This document shows positions 19,309 through 28,334 of a stretch of 43,607 nucleotides of DNA, piece by piece. Below the pieces are notes generated by a model. The model searched no databases. It saw only the letters and a program-made list of their open reading frames with translations, and had not been told where the DNA came from. The stretch's first letter is position 1, and each line of letters opens with the position of its first letter. The stretch is from positions 1-43,607 of the forward strand of contig JAFIEW010000021.1 in NCBI GenBank assembly GCA_020832375.1. The letters run 5' to 3'. Origin of the DNA: Cyclobacteriaceae bacterium (lineage in GTDB: Bacteria; Bacteroidota; Bacteroidia; Cytophagales; Cyclobacteriaceae). A program made the position numbers and the translations under genes.

Positions 19309-20523
19309 TCAAACAATTCCTTTTTTTACAAACTCTTGATACTCCTCCTCGCTAATCTTCAGCAATTGGCGATACACCTCCTCATTGTGTTGACCGAGTT
19401 CGGGTGCAGGTGTGCGAATACTCCCCGGCGTAGCTGATAGCTTAGGTGCTACATTTTGCATCATCAAGTCGCCTACTCCAGGGTGATGATGTTTCACCAA
19501 GGCTTCCCGATGCTTAAAATGCTCATTTTCGAGCATATCGCCAGCAGTAAATATTTTACCCGCAGGTATACCCGCCTCATGCAGTCGGTTGAGCAAGTCT
19601 TCTGATGCACGCTCACGTGACCATAAACCAATGATGTCGTCCAACTCCACCTCATTCTGACCGCGACTTACATGATCGGCATACTTAGGGTCTTCAGCAA
19701 GTTCAGGCTGCCCCATCAGGTCTGCCAGTCTCCTAAAAACCGTATCTTGATTAGCACCAATTAAAATTTCGCCATCACGAGTAGGATACACATTGGATGG
19801 GGCAATATTAGGCAAGCGAGAGCCTGTTCGCTCCCTCACATATCCCGTTTTATAGTATTCCGTCACCAAGCTTTCCATCATCGCCAGTACCGATTCATAA
19901 ATAGCGGTATCGATTACTTGGCCTTCGCCGGTAATTTCACGCGCTCGCAATGCCGCCAAAGCCCCCATGGTCGCATAGCTTGCTGCCAAGCTATCTCCGA
20001 TGGAAATACCCATTCGTGAAGGCGGCCTATCTGGTTCGCCCACAATATAGCGCAAGCCACCCATTGCCTCCCCGATTGAGCCGTAACCCGCTCTGGGTGC
20101 ATAAGGCCCCGTCTGACCAAAACCACTCACGCGCACCATGATGATACCCTTATTCACTTCTTTCAACTTTTCGTAGCCCAAGCCCCACTTTTCCATGGTG
20201 CCAGGCCGAAAGTTCTCCACCAATATATCTGCTTCCTTCACTAAGCGCAGCAGGATGTCTTTGCCTTCCTGCTCCCTCAAGTTCAAGGTGATCGACTTCT
20301 TATTTCTTGCTACAACAGGCCACCATAGTGACTGTCCATTTACCAACTCTCGCCCCCACTTCCGTATCGGATCTCCTTGGTTCGGAAGCTCCACCTTAAT
20401 CACTTCCGCACCCATATCGCCCATCAACTGACCTGAAAATGGCCCTGCAAGTAGCACCCCCAACTCGATCACCCGAAGGCCAGTCAGTGGTCCGTGTGGT
20501 AATTTATCTTTTGCTGTTTCCAT
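19309..20523 (-). CDS. CaiB/BaiF (family III) CoA-transferase
   Basis: A 404-residue class III CoA-transferase, which moves CoA between carboxylic acids through an aspartyl-CoA thioester. The catalytic aspartate is D177 in MGISIGDSLAASYA, preceded by the glycine-rich GSIGEAMGGLRY. The N-terminal block GLRVIELGVLLAGPF.GQLMGDMGAEVIKVE is typical (residues 15-45). Length matches the family. In this cluster it likely activates a hydroxy-diacid or diacid for the HMG-CoA-lyase-like enzyme encoded downstream. The acid itself cannot be inferred from the sequence. A 340-base repeat-rich spacer separates it from that gene. Confidence 0.93.
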   Translation of the reverse strand: METAKDKLPHGPLTGLRVIELGVLLAGPFSGQLMGDMGAEVIKVELPNQGDPIRKWGRELVNGQSLWWPVVARNKKSITLNLREQEGKDILLRLVKEADILVENFRPGTMEKWGLGYEKLKEVNKGIIMVRVSGFGQTGPYAPRAGYGSIGEAMGGLRYIVGEPDRPPSRMGISIGDSLAASYATMGALAALRAREITGEGQVIDTAIYESVLAMMESLVTEYYKTGYVRERTGSRLPNIAPSNVYPTRDGEILIGANQDTVFRRLADLMGQPELAEDPKYADHVSRGQNEVELDDIIGLWSRERASEDLLNRLHEAGIPAGKIFTAGDMLENEHFKHREALVKHHHPGVGDLMMQNVAPKLSATPGSIRTPAPELGQHNEEVYRQLLKISEEEYQEFVKKGIV

Positions 20524-20740
20524 ATCTGTATCGTTTTTCTATCGCTATCTTTTCTTTTTTTGCGTGGAATGAAGGGGTAAATCAAGGCCTTACTAATTTA
20601 TCAAAACGCTTAACCCCGCCTAGCTTAAGCTGTTTTTAAGCTTTTCATCATCCAACTAAGCCTGAAATTCTCGTTCTCAAATCTTCTGCTCCTTTTGATC
20701 TTATGATTAGATCAAAGCTGATGTCAATTCTCATTCCAAC

Positions 20741-21364
20741 CTATGTTTTATTTAACGCTAACTTTTTTGCTATTTCTTCATGGGTATATAAATCTGCGTA
20801 CTTCATTTGTAGATCGAAGAGATTCTGATGGTGTGTCTCTTCGGAGCGGTCACCCACTGCCTCATAGGCAATCATGGGGATGTAACCCGCCTGAATGGCA
20901 TCAGTGGCAGTAGCTCTCACGCATCCACTTGTTGAAACGCCACATATCAACACACTATCGTGCTTGCCATAAGCCAATAAGGTGCGCAGCTCCGTACCCC
21001 AAAAGCAAGAGGCATACTGCTTTGTGATGATCAGATCATCGAGCGCTGGCTCAATGCCTTTGCTGAACTCCTTCAAATGCGGCTTTTCTGCCAATAGTTG
21101 TAATCCTTTCACCTTTTTGACGAAGTGTCCTCCTCTGCGATGCGCCTCATCGTAATCAAGATTGGTAAAAACCACTGGTACATCATTTTTTCGTACTATG
21201 CTAATGAGTTCTTGAATTTTGGTCACTACCTCCGCATAAACAGGTGCGTAAAAGGGAGATTCCTCCTGCGTATAAGCGGCTATCATATCAATGACTAGCA
21301 ATAGAGGTCTTTTGCCAAACTCGAGTGACTCCGCATATCCGTTTTCGCTATTATATGGATTCAT
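20741..21364 (-). CDS. Isochorismatase-fold amidohydrolase (carbamoylsarcosine/maleamate amidase type)
   Basis: A 207-residue cysteine hydrolase. The catalytic triad is visible: D26 in LLVIDMIAAYT, K115 in IITKQYAS and C148 in STSGCVRATATDAIQAGY. The GCVRAT..DAxxxGY signature is shared by N-carbamoylsarcosine amidohydrolases and maleamate amidases, enzymes that release ammonia from a linear amide or carbamoyl group. Its place beside hyuA/hyuB fits the second hydrolytic step after ATP-driven opening of a cyclic amide. ATG start at 21364. Function class is strong, substrate is unknown. Confidence 0.9.
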   Translation of the reverse strand: MNPYNSENGYAESLEFGKRPLLLVIDMIAAYTQEESPFYAPVYAEVVTKIQELISIVRKNDVPVVFTNLDYDEAHRRGGHFVKKVKGLQLLAEKPHLKEFSKGIEPALDDLIITKQYASCFWGTELRTLLAYGKHDSVLICGVSTSGCVRATATDAIQAGYIPMIAYEAVGDRSEETHHQNLFDLQMKYADLYTHEEIAKKLALNKT

Positions 21365-21546
21365 ATGTATTATTTCATATTTGATGAGCTGTGAACTGTG
21401 ACCGCTAAACTGTAAGCTATGAACTGCAATTAAGCTTTACAACCGCATATCTATTGAATGACCATCGCATCACAACTGCATACCTAGTTCCTAATCCCTA
21501 CTCCCTACTCCCTATTCCCTATTCCCTAATTCATAGTCACTATACG
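21365..21546. repeat. Spacer with (TCCCTAY)n tandem repeat and cluster repeat unit
   Basis: Contains TATCTATTGAATGACCATCG followed by CACAACTGCATACC, homologous to 19249-19290, and then about six consecutive seven-base units: TCCCTAC twice, TCCCTAT twice and TCCCTAA (about 21495-21530), preceded by degenerate units. An imperfect GTGAACTGTGACC / CTATGAACTGC run is also present. It ends at the 3' end of the GntR gene. Confidence 0.65.
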
Positions 21547-22176
21547 CTACCTAAACTCCCCGGCGGCACGTTCCAAATGAGTACGCATGATGCTGGCAGC
21601 CTTTTCAGAATTCCGATCTTGAAAACATTGGATCAACTCATCATGCTCTTCGAGACTTTTGAGCGCCTTGCTCTCATCGTAGAGTTTGTAGGTACTGATC
21701 ATGGTTGGGATGTTAATGTTTTTTAGCAAAATCTCATTCAGTACGCGATTCGTGCTTTCTCTCCAAATGATCTGATGAAACTCTAAATTTAACTCCGTCA
21801 TCTTTTGAATAGAATCAGTAGTTTTGTATTTCACCAAACTCTTTAATTGGAGATTAAGAAACTTCATCTTCTCGATTGCCTCATCACCAATACATTGAGC
21901 GGACATACTTACCGCCTCACACTCCAGTATCATTCTGACGTGGAAATTGTCTAAAACATCCTTTTTGGTCCATTCACGAACTTTCATACCTCGGTTAGGC
22001 AAATATTCAAGCCATCGATCATCTACAAGTCGCCTCAAGGCCTCGCGAACAGGTGTTCTACTCATACCTAAGCGTGATGCTATCTCCATTTCCGAAACTT
22101 TGGCTCCCGAATCCATCCCATTCTCTGCAATAAGCCTTCTAATTTGATGATATGCTTCTTCTGATGTACTTGCCAC
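21547..22176 (-). CDS. GntR-family regulator, FCD type
   Basis: A 209-residue regulator. The winged helix-turn-helix is at about 12-68, with GAKVSEMEIASRLGMSR, TPVREALRRL and a wing at YLPNRGMKV. The FCD ligand domain follows, with candidate metal-binding residues D53-independent histidines in LEFHQIIW, EEHDELI and RTHLERA. FCD regulators usually respond to a small organic acid of the pathway they control, and lose or gain DNA binding on it. It lies inside the hyu/CoA cluster and most likely controls it through the palindrome at 26474-26485. The start is GTG at 22176; no ATG gives a complete winged helix. Confidence 0.9.
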   Translation of the reverse strand: MASTSEEAYHQIRRLIAENGMDSGAKVSEMEIASRLGMSRTPVREALRRLVDDRWLEYLPNRGMKVREWTKKDVLDNFHVRMILECEAVSMSAQCIGDEAIEKMKFLNLQLKSLVKYKTTDSIQKMTELNLEFHQIIWRESTNRVLNEILLKNINIPTMISTYKLYDESKALKSLEEHDELIQCFQDRNSEKAASIMRTHLERAAGEFR

Positions 22177-22484
22177 TTAATTCTAAATTAGTTAATGAAA
22201 CATTTGTCTAAAGCCATCCCCAAAAAGGCAAGAAGCTCAAAGCCAAACCGACTTTCAAAATTATATGGAATCCCTGATTCGAACCTACAGATTCAGGCTT
22301 TTTTGGACTCAAATGATCAACTTTAGCTCTACGCTTAAAGAACACCATATTTCATCAGTTAGCTTTATACTGCGTTCTCATTCCAACCTAACCAAAAGCA
22401 AAGAAGCTTTATGCCGTTGAGCACTTGCTAGATTAAAAGGAAAGTAAGCACAAGGCCTACTCCCCTATTCATTCAAACCTAAAG
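22177..22484. other. hyuB-gntR spacer with a hairpin
   Basis: 308 bases without a gene. CCTGATTC (22273-22280) and GATTCAGG (22290-22297) form a stem with one mismatch around a nine-base loop. Reading the plus strand, a CTTTTTT run follows, but the genes here run on the minus strand. It may be a processing or attenuation hairpin in the long transcript. A CTCATTCCAACC dispersed motif is at 22378-22389. Confidence 0.4.
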
Positions 22485-24374
22485 TCATCTATTTTCCATC
22501 ATGGCAGTTGCTCTTTTGAAATCCGGCTGTTTGGGTGGTTCCAGGCCAGTCTCCTCCTTGCAAGTTTTTCTGAGCTCCTCAATCGGCCTACCAAAGTCGA
22601 AGGTTTTTAATTCACCTCTTTCGTTGCGCATCTTCTCACGCAGTTTTTCAGTAGCCTGTGCATCTGGCTCTTCATCGGCATTGAGAATAACGCCATAGTT
22701 TTTCTCTGCACTTTCAGCACTTACAAGCTTACGGCGTACGTCGAGGGCTACTTTTTCTGGCTCTCGCTCAAGTGGGTCTCCCCATCCGCCACCACCCCAA
22801 GTGATGAACTCTAGCCTATCGCCGGGCTCTACGAAAATACGGTCGCACTTGGCGGGTAAACTTTCTACCGTGCCATCGGTACGGTGCATGATCTTACGGC
22901 TACGAGCGGCAGGATGTCCGCCATTTACACCCCAGGGCGGCAAGAACCAACGATCATCATGAATGCTGATTTCACCAGGCTCTAAGAAAGAATAGACAAG
23001 GTTTACGCCATTTCCACCTCTGTGCTTACCGGCACCTCCACTGTCGATCACCGTTTCATTACGCTCAATGCGTAGCGGAAAGTAAGCTTCCAAAAACTCA
23101 TTGGGTACATTGGTGAAGGATGGCCATAGCGAATGACCGTCAGGACCATCGCCAAAAGGCTTACCTGGAATACCCCCAAAACCAATCTGAAAGAGCTGAT
23201 ACCACTCTTGGTTTTTATCGTAACCGCTATACATTAAGTGCGGTGATGAAGAAAAACCGGCAGCATTTAAGAACTCCGGCTGACGCTGACCGAGTAAGCC
23301 TCCCAATACATCGAACATTCTACCCAAAGCGTGGGTACGGCAAGATAAAGCCGCGGGATAGGTAGGCTTCATGAGGCTACCCTCAGGAATATGCACGTCT
23401 ACCAGGTCGTAGAAACCGTCATTGAAAAGGATTTGCGGGTCGAAAACCATGATCATATAGATGCCAAAGAACATTTTGAACATGTTTTCATTGAGGTAGA
23501 AATTGATGGATCCGAAGGCTTGCGGGTCAGTGCCTGTCCAGTCTAAGATGACTTTATCTCCCTCGCGCCGCATTGAGCATCGGTATTTGTATGGGCCAAA
23601 TCCACGACCGTCATCGCAGAGGTAATCTTCAAACACGATTTCTTCCTCAGAAACCGAATCTCTAAACAGCCTGCGCATGGCTTCTTTGTTACGATTGAGG
23701 GCGGCATCTAAAGCTGAGCAATAAGTATCTACCCCAAATCGATCGCAAATCTCTACTACCCTTTTGCCGGCAGTTCTACAAGCGGCTACAATGGCATTAA
23801 AATCTGATCGGTTCCAGTGCGGCAGTCGGCATTGCTTGAGAATAATTTCGAGTGCCGTACTGTTGAGTTCGCCTTTTTTATAAATCTTGAATGGCTCGAA
23901 GCGAATCCCTTCTTCAAAGATGGTAGTAGCATCCGTAGGCAATGATCCAGGCACTTTACCCCCCACATCGGTCATGTGACCAAACATGGCTGACCATCCC
24001 ACTAGCTTTCCATTGTGAAAAATCGGCATCATAACGAGCCAATCATTCAAATGCGAGATGGCACCTTCTACACTGTAGGGATCGTTGGTAAGAATCACAT
24101 CTCCCTCTTCAATATCGCCATCGTATGTTTTGAGAAATCCATCGACAAAGGATCCAAATTGTCCTACTACCATCTTGCCATTGCGATCGGCAATTAGCGG
24201 AAATTCATCGTGTTGCTCGCGTATACCCGGGGACATGGCAGTACGGAAGAGTACGGCATCCATTTCGTATCGGGCATTACGAAGGGCACTTTCTATGATA
24301 TCGAGCGTGATCGGATCAACATCTACTGACTTGATCGGCTCTTGATTGGTTTCTATAATTTTAGCTTTAGACAT
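22485..24374 (-). CDS. hyuB: Hydantoinase B / oxoprolinase family protein
   Basis: A 629-residue HyuB-type subunit. Family stretches are visible: DPITLDIIESALRNARYEMD near the start, DGFLKTY, NDPYSVEGAISHLNDW (candidate metal ligands D and H), GHMTDVGG, then in the C-terminal half GAGKHRGGNG and WGGGGWGDPLER. With HyuA it forms an ATP-dependent amidohydrolase that opens cyclic amides such as hydantoins, 5-oxoproline or N-methylhydantoin. Related pairs are carboxylases, so the exact reaction is open. Only five bases separate it from hyuA, indicating one transcript and a complex. Confidence 0.93.
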   Translation of the reverse strand: MSKAKIIETNQEPIKSVDVDPITLDIIESALRNARYEMDAVLFRTAMSPGIREQHDEFPLIADRNGKMVVGQFGSFVDGFLKTYDGDIEEGDVILTNDPYSVEGAISHLNDWLVMMPIFHNGKLVGWSAMFGHMTDVGGKVPGSLPTDATTIFEEGIRFEPFKIYKKGELNSTALEIILKQCRLPHWNRSDFNAIVAACRTAGKRVVEICDRFGVDTYCSALDAALNRNKEAMRRLFRDSVSEEEIVFEDYLCDDGRGFGPYKYRCSMRREGDKVILDWTGTDPQAFGSINFYLNENMFKMFFGIYMIMVFDPQILFNDGFYDLVDVHIPEGSLMKPTYPAALSCRTHALGRMFDVLGGLLGQRQPEFLNAAGFSSSPHLMYSGYDKNQEWYQLFQIGFGGIPGKPFGDGPDGHSLWPSFTNVPNEFLEAYFPLRIERNETVIDSGGAGKHRGGNGVNLVYSFLEPGEISIHDDRWFLPPWGVNGGHPAARSRKIMHRTDGTVESLPAKCDRIFVEPGDRLEFITWGGGGWGDPLEREPEKVALDVRRKLVSAESAEKNYGVILNADEEPDAQATEKLREKMRNERGELKTFDFGRPIEELRKTCKEETGLEPPKQPDFKRATAMMENR

Positions 24375-24379
24375 GATTT

Positions 24380-26440
24380 CTATTTTTTGGGGTTGATCAA
24401 AATGTTACCAAACTTGTCTATTTCACCGATATGGTCAGGCAAAATGACTGAGGTAGAGTCCATTTCGGTGACTACCGCAGGACCTGCAATTTTATTTCCG
24501 GCTTTTAACTTCAATCGATCGTAGATCTTAGCGGTATATTGCTTGTCTTCATACCAGAAATTGTCAGAGCTTTTGATTACAGCCTCGGAAGCATCTTCAC
24601 TGCCTTGAGGTAATTCGGGTGCTCCAAAAGATTGTTCTTTTTCTTCCACTACAGCTCTTAAGTTGACCATTTCATGAGGCAAGTCTAATTTGAAAGTGAA
24701 GAGTTGCTCATGGACTTTATCAAATTTATCGGTGATGGCAGAGAAGCCTTCCTTTTTAAGTTGCTCTAAGTCGATCTCTATAGGTACTTCAAAGCCTTGG
24801 CCTGAGTAGCGTACATCCACTTGGAAAAGGGTTTCGCGGCTGTCAGCTCCGATACCTTCTTTTTCGAGAAGTTCGGCAGCTTCATCTCTCAAGTTCTCCA
24901 GTTGCTTCACTACCTCTTCAGGCTTGAGCTGATTAAATCGCTTAATTTCTGTTTTGGCAGCTTCATTTCGCGTTTGTGTGGTAGCGTCACCGTAAGCACA
25001 AAGTACTCCAGGACTAGGTGGGATGATAACAGGCCAAGACCCCATTAATTTACCAAGAGCGTTGGCATGCAGTGGGCCTGCGCCTCCAAAAGCGATAAGT
25101 GCAAAGTCTCTCGGATCATATCCCTTCTCGATAGATACTAACCTCAAAGCTCCAAACATATTTTCATTGGCAATATTGATGATACCGGCGGCGGCTTTTT
25201 CTACCGAAAGACCTAGCGGATCAGCGATTTTCTCTTTGATTGCCTTGGCGGCACCTGCGCGATCGAGCTTCATTTCACCACCCAATAAATCTTCTGGTAA
25301 GTAACCTAGCACCACATTGGCATCGGTAGTAGTCGGCTCTTCGCCTCCTTTTTGGTAACAAACCGGTCCAGGTTCGGCACCCGCACTCTCAGGACCTACA
25401 CGCAATGCTTTGGTCAATTCTGGCACTTTAGCGATAGATCCACCTCCTGCACCTACTGTTCTCACATCTAAGGAAGATGCACGCACATTCAAATCCCCCA
25501 CTTCGGTTTCTCTTCTTAGGGCGGGCTTACCATTTTCAATAAGTGCTACGTCGGTAGAAGTTCCTCCCATATCGTAGGTTAGCAAATTTGTGAATCCCGC
25601 TTGCTTAGCGATCCATAAAGCTCCTTTTACACCTCCGGCAGGACCAGACATCATGAGGTTGACAGGCTTTTCGGAAGCTAAATCAAAGGCCATTAGACCC
25701 CCATCAGAGCGAAGTACTTTCGTATTGGATTTAATCTTATTTTCTTCTAGGGTAGAAGTTAGGGATGCGAGGTATTTGGAAAGGATGGGTCTTACGTAGG
25801 CATTGGCAACGGTAGTGAGTGTTCTTTCATATTCCCTCATTTCAGGTAATACTTCACTTGATAGAGATACTGGAATATCAGACCATTCTTTTTTGATAAT
25901 TTCTAAAGCTCTCTTTTCATGATCAGGATTGGCATAAGCATTAATAAGAGAAACGGTGATGGACTCTACTCCCCGCTTTTTTAAGTACTTAACGGCATCT
26001 TTGACCGATGCTTCATCGAGTTCTCGGACTACTTTGCCGTCAGCGCCTACTCTTTCATTGATTTCAACGGTATCTTGAAGGTCTGCAAGAGGATCTGGTT
26101 TATTCCAAACAATCCATCCTGCAAGACCACCGGGTACAAAAGAACGGGCTATTTGCAGTACTTGAGCATAACCATCGGTAACGATCAGACCGACTCTCGC
26201 TCCTTTTCTTTCTAGCATGGCATTGGTGGCTACCGTAGTACCATGCATTAATTCAGTAATTTCAGAAGGATCAACACCCGCTTTTTCACACGCCTTCAAT
26301 ATACCTTTAATAATTCCCACAGACTGATCGGAAGGTGTGGAAGGGGTTTTCGCTCTAAAGGTGTCTCCAGAGTCCATGTTCATGAGCAGCACATCTGTGA
26401 AGGTTCCGCCAACATCAACTCCTAATCTAACTTTTGCCAT
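24380..26440 (-). CDS. hyuA: Hydantoinase A / oxoprolinase ATPase subunit
   Basis: A 686-residue actin-like ATPase subunit. The N-terminal phosphate loop is LGVDVGGTFTDVLL (6-19), the second nucleotide motif LLTYDMGGTSTDVALIE (about residues 282-298), and GAGGGS with FGGAGPLHANAL mark the adenosine side. It phosphorylates the ring amide so that HyuB can hydrolyse it. First gene of the cluster, overlapping nothing, with the presumed control region directly upstream (26441-26520). ATG start at 26440. The substrate could be a hydantoin, an imide or a lactam. Confidence 0.93.
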   Translation of the reverse strand: MAKVRLGVDVGGTFTDVLLMNMDSGDTFRAKTPSTPSDQSVGIIKGILKACEKAGVDPSEITELMHGTTVATNAMLERKGARVGLIVTDGYAQVLQIARSFVPGGLAGWIVWNKPDPLADLQDTVEINERVGADGKVVRELDEASVKDAVKYLKKRGVESITVSLINAYANPDHEKRALEIIKKEWSDIPVSLSSEVLPEMREYERTLTTVANAYVRPILSKYLASLTSTLEENKIKSNTKVLRSDGGLMAFDLASEKPVNLMMSGPAGGVKGALWIAKQAGFTNLLTYDMGGTSTDVALIENGKPALRRETEVGDLNVRASSLDVRTVGAGGGSIAKVPELTKALRVGPESAGAEPGPVCYQKGGEEPTTTDANVVLGYLPEDLLGGEMKLDRAGAAKAIKEKIADPLGLSVEKAAAGIINIANENMFGALRLVSIEKGYDPRDFALIAFGGAGPLHANALGKLMGSWPVIIPPSPGVLCAYGDATTQTRNEAAKTEIKRFNQLKPEEVVKQLENLRDEAAELLEKEGIGADSRETLFQVDVRYSGQGFEVPIEIDLEQLKKEGFSAITDKFDKVHEQLFTFKLDLPHEMVNLRAVVEEKEQSFGAPELPQGSEDASEAVIKSSDNFWYEDKQYTAKIYDRLKLKAGNKIAGPAVVTEMDSTSVILPDHIGEIDKFGNILINPKK

Positions 26441-26912
26441 ATCATTTAGGATTTAGGTGAGTATAATTGAATAATTGTATACAATCTACATAAAATTTCT
26501 TATACAATACAAACGATACCCATAAATAATGTTTCGCAAACAAAAAACAGTAGATTATATATCACTAATAAAACAATGCATTAAGACTCAATATTCATAA
26601 AGAAAGCAGCGAATTATTAAGAAATCTTTACACGAAAGAGCTTTAAATTACAATCTATGTAAATCTCAATCGATTGCAATTAAGCACCTTGTCCTAGATG
26701 AAGATATTGAAGACTTATTTTTAACCGAATATTATTTGGTAATAGAGTTAAATAAAATAGCTAGTTGTCCATTCCTTTATGAGAATATGGATTGAAAGCA
26801 ACAGCATAAAAACCCTATAATAAGGCTTGACACCTCTCATCCTAGTAATAGATAGCATGCAAGATTCAACCCAAAGCAAGGACATATCGTTAATTACAAA
26901 AATTTTTGATCT
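26441..26912. other. Divergent regulatory region hyuA / outer-membrane protein gene
   Basis: About 470 bases, strongly AT-rich. Besides the operator-like sites it shows no convincing gene. A minus-strand frame at 26748-26990 overlaps the start of the next gene and has no coding character. Confidence 0.5.
26474..26508 (-). promoter_or_regulatory. Candidate GntR/FCD operator in front of hyuA
   Basis: ATTGTATACAAT (26474-26485) is a perfect 12-base palindrome with the GT-AC spacing used by GntR regulators (TnGTxxACnA type). A second half, TATACAAT, occurs 23 bases further (26501-26508), about two helical turns away. Both lie 34-68 bases upstream of the hyuA ATG. On the minus strand a TTTG at 26513-26510 and, 21 bases on, TAGATTGT resemble the Bacteroidota -33/-7 pair, with the palindrome overlapping the -7. 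No copy was seen in front of gntR itself. Confidence 0.6.
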
Positions 26913-27443
26913 ATGAGATTCGGTTATTTTTTGGTGTTTTTCTATCTCTTTTATTTCGAATCGAAGCAAATAATGGCTCAAATCAGTCAAGCATCCGAAT
27001 CATTGGAGAGACAAGTAAGGATAGGCGCTTACATCAGCGGGGTTACCCACTTATTTGAAGGTAGCCAAGGCGAAGATGATCTACTTGCAGATTTCTTTCC
27101 TCTTCGTTCTTTTGGTGTGCCTGTGGGTATCAATTTTTGGATAAATCATGATCTCGCCTTTTCGATTGAATTTGTACCTGAGGTAAACGTAGAAGATGGA
27201 CTTGAAATGGAAAAGTTGCTGTTCCATCCTGGCTTTATTTGGATTCTGTCAAATCGTACAAGTTTTGCCGCTCGCTTGGCATTTGACACATCGGGTAGCG
27301 TTGGCTTCACTCCCGTATTAGGTTACAACATCATTCAGCTTGAGCAATCCTCAGTTTCTCTTGGCATTCCCTTTCCCATTCGATTTGGCAATGATATGCC
27401 ACTCATGATTGCCATTGGTTTACAGCTGGGATGGGGATTTTAG
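26913..27443 (+). CDS. Predicted small outer-membrane beta-barrel protein
   Basis: A 176-residue protein with an N-terminal signal (FGYFLVFFYLFYFESKQIMAQ, residues 3-23, cleaved after AQ). The mature part is made of alternating strands with aromatic ends (RIGAYISGVTHLFEG, LAFSIEFVPEV, SFAARLAFDTS, VGFTPVLGYNI, IAIGLQLGWGF) and ends in F, the usual C-terminal signal of outer-membrane barrels. It looks like an OmpW/PorT-like eight-strand barrel, and no specific function can be given. It is divergent from hyuA. A link to uptake of the cluster substrate is possible but unsupported. Confidence 0.7.
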   Translation: MRFGYFLVFFYLFYFESKQIMAQISQASESLERQVRIGAYISGVTHLFEGSQGEDDLLADFFPLRSFGVPVGINFWINHDLAFSIEFVPEVNVEDGLEMEKLLFHPGFIWILSNRTSFAARLAFDTSGSVGFTPVLGYNIIQLEQSSVSLGIPFPIRFGNDMPLMIAIGLQLGWGF

Positions 27444-28275
27444 TTTTTATCCATTTCTATTCCTTTAACGATTTATTTGCGAGCAAGAAGGCACTATGAT
27501 TTTTGAGTCATTGGAAAATAGCCAAGTAGCATATTTTCACAGCTATGTATGCCTAATACTTAAGCATGCTTAAAAACAGCTAAATAGTTGATAAATAAAG
27601 TTTATACTTTATTTATTTGAGCGCACGGTTTTTAATCAAAAATCGTGAAAATGCTTGCGCTAAAATGTCTGAAACCGGCCTTTTGCGACTCAACCCAAAG
27701 CATTATCGTGATTGGTATTGATATTTAAAAAAAAATGAAAGCTGAAAATAAGCTTCTTGAAGTTGATCATTTTTTCATTTGTTAGAACAGGCGAAACTTG
27801 TGCCACCTAGAGTCTGTAGTACTTGGGACTTTTTAAGCAAGCCTTACTTAGGATAAATCCCATTCTTTTAAAAAGAACCAGCTGAATCACTTCCTGCAAA
27901 ATGTTGAATATTCATGCTTTTACATAGTCGATGTCACTTGTTTCTTGACTACAATTCGAGACACAATTTTATATTTTGGCACTATCGTCTTCATGCACTT
28001 GGCGTATAATAATAAAAAGAGTGATAAATTGAATTACAAATATTAATGAAAATAAGCTTTCGATCATCCTCTTCGAAGAATCAGTCCGGGACCCATATGG
28101 AATGTAGGATGATTGCCAAAAAAAATTTTAGATATCAACTGAAATGAACTATCTAAAGCTTCTTTATTAGTTGAACTTTATAGCATTTAAAATATCGACA
28201 GCCTTATTTGGTCTTTAATAGAAAACGGATTGTTTTATAAATAAAGACGGATTAGCTCAATAAATAAAAGTACAC
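27444..28275. other. Gene-free AT-rich region with palindromes and a dispersed repeat
   Basis: About 830 bases with no gene recognised. It holds TTAAGCATGCTTAA (27560-27573, perfect palindrome), a perfect hairpin of ATAAATAAAGT and ACTTTATTTAT around TTAT (27591-27616), and the repeat copy at 27567-27640. The rest may be decayed mobile or gene sequence. Confidence 0.5.
27567..27640 (+). repeat. Dispersed repeat, copy A
   Basis: Shares ATGCTTAAAAACRGCTAAAT, GTTGATAAATAA and GAGYGCAYGGTTT with 39591-39660 in the same order, about 80% over 70 bases. It contains the 27591-27616 hairpin. No transposase is attached, so it may be a remnant or a small non-autonomous element. Confidence 0.6.
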
Positions 28276-28304
28276 AAAAAAAGCTCATCCAATCAGGGTG
28301 AGCT
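28276..28304 (-). terminator. Rho-independent terminator of cmk-ispH
   Basis: On the minus strand AGCTCACCC, a TGATT loop and GGATGAGCT form a nine-pair stem with one mismatch, followed by seven T. It lies about 31 bases after the ispH stop. Confidence 0.88.
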
Positions 28305-28334
28305 TCTATAATAAATTAGCTTGCAATTTTGCAA

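Noticed and set aside
21495-21530. Seven-base tandem units as a CRISPR or telomere-like array
   Set aside because: Units are contiguous without spacers, few, and in a bacterial operon gap. No cas genes are present. It is a simple tandem repeat.
22272-22290. tRNA T-loop-like GGTTCGAATC on the minus strand
   Set aside because: The bases on both sides do not pair as a T-stem, and no anticodon arm, D-arm or acceptor stem lies in range. It is better explained as part of the 22273-22297 hairpin.
26748-26990. 80-codon minus-strand open frame
   Set aside because: Overlaps the start of the outer-membrane protein gene on the other strand, and the product has no features.
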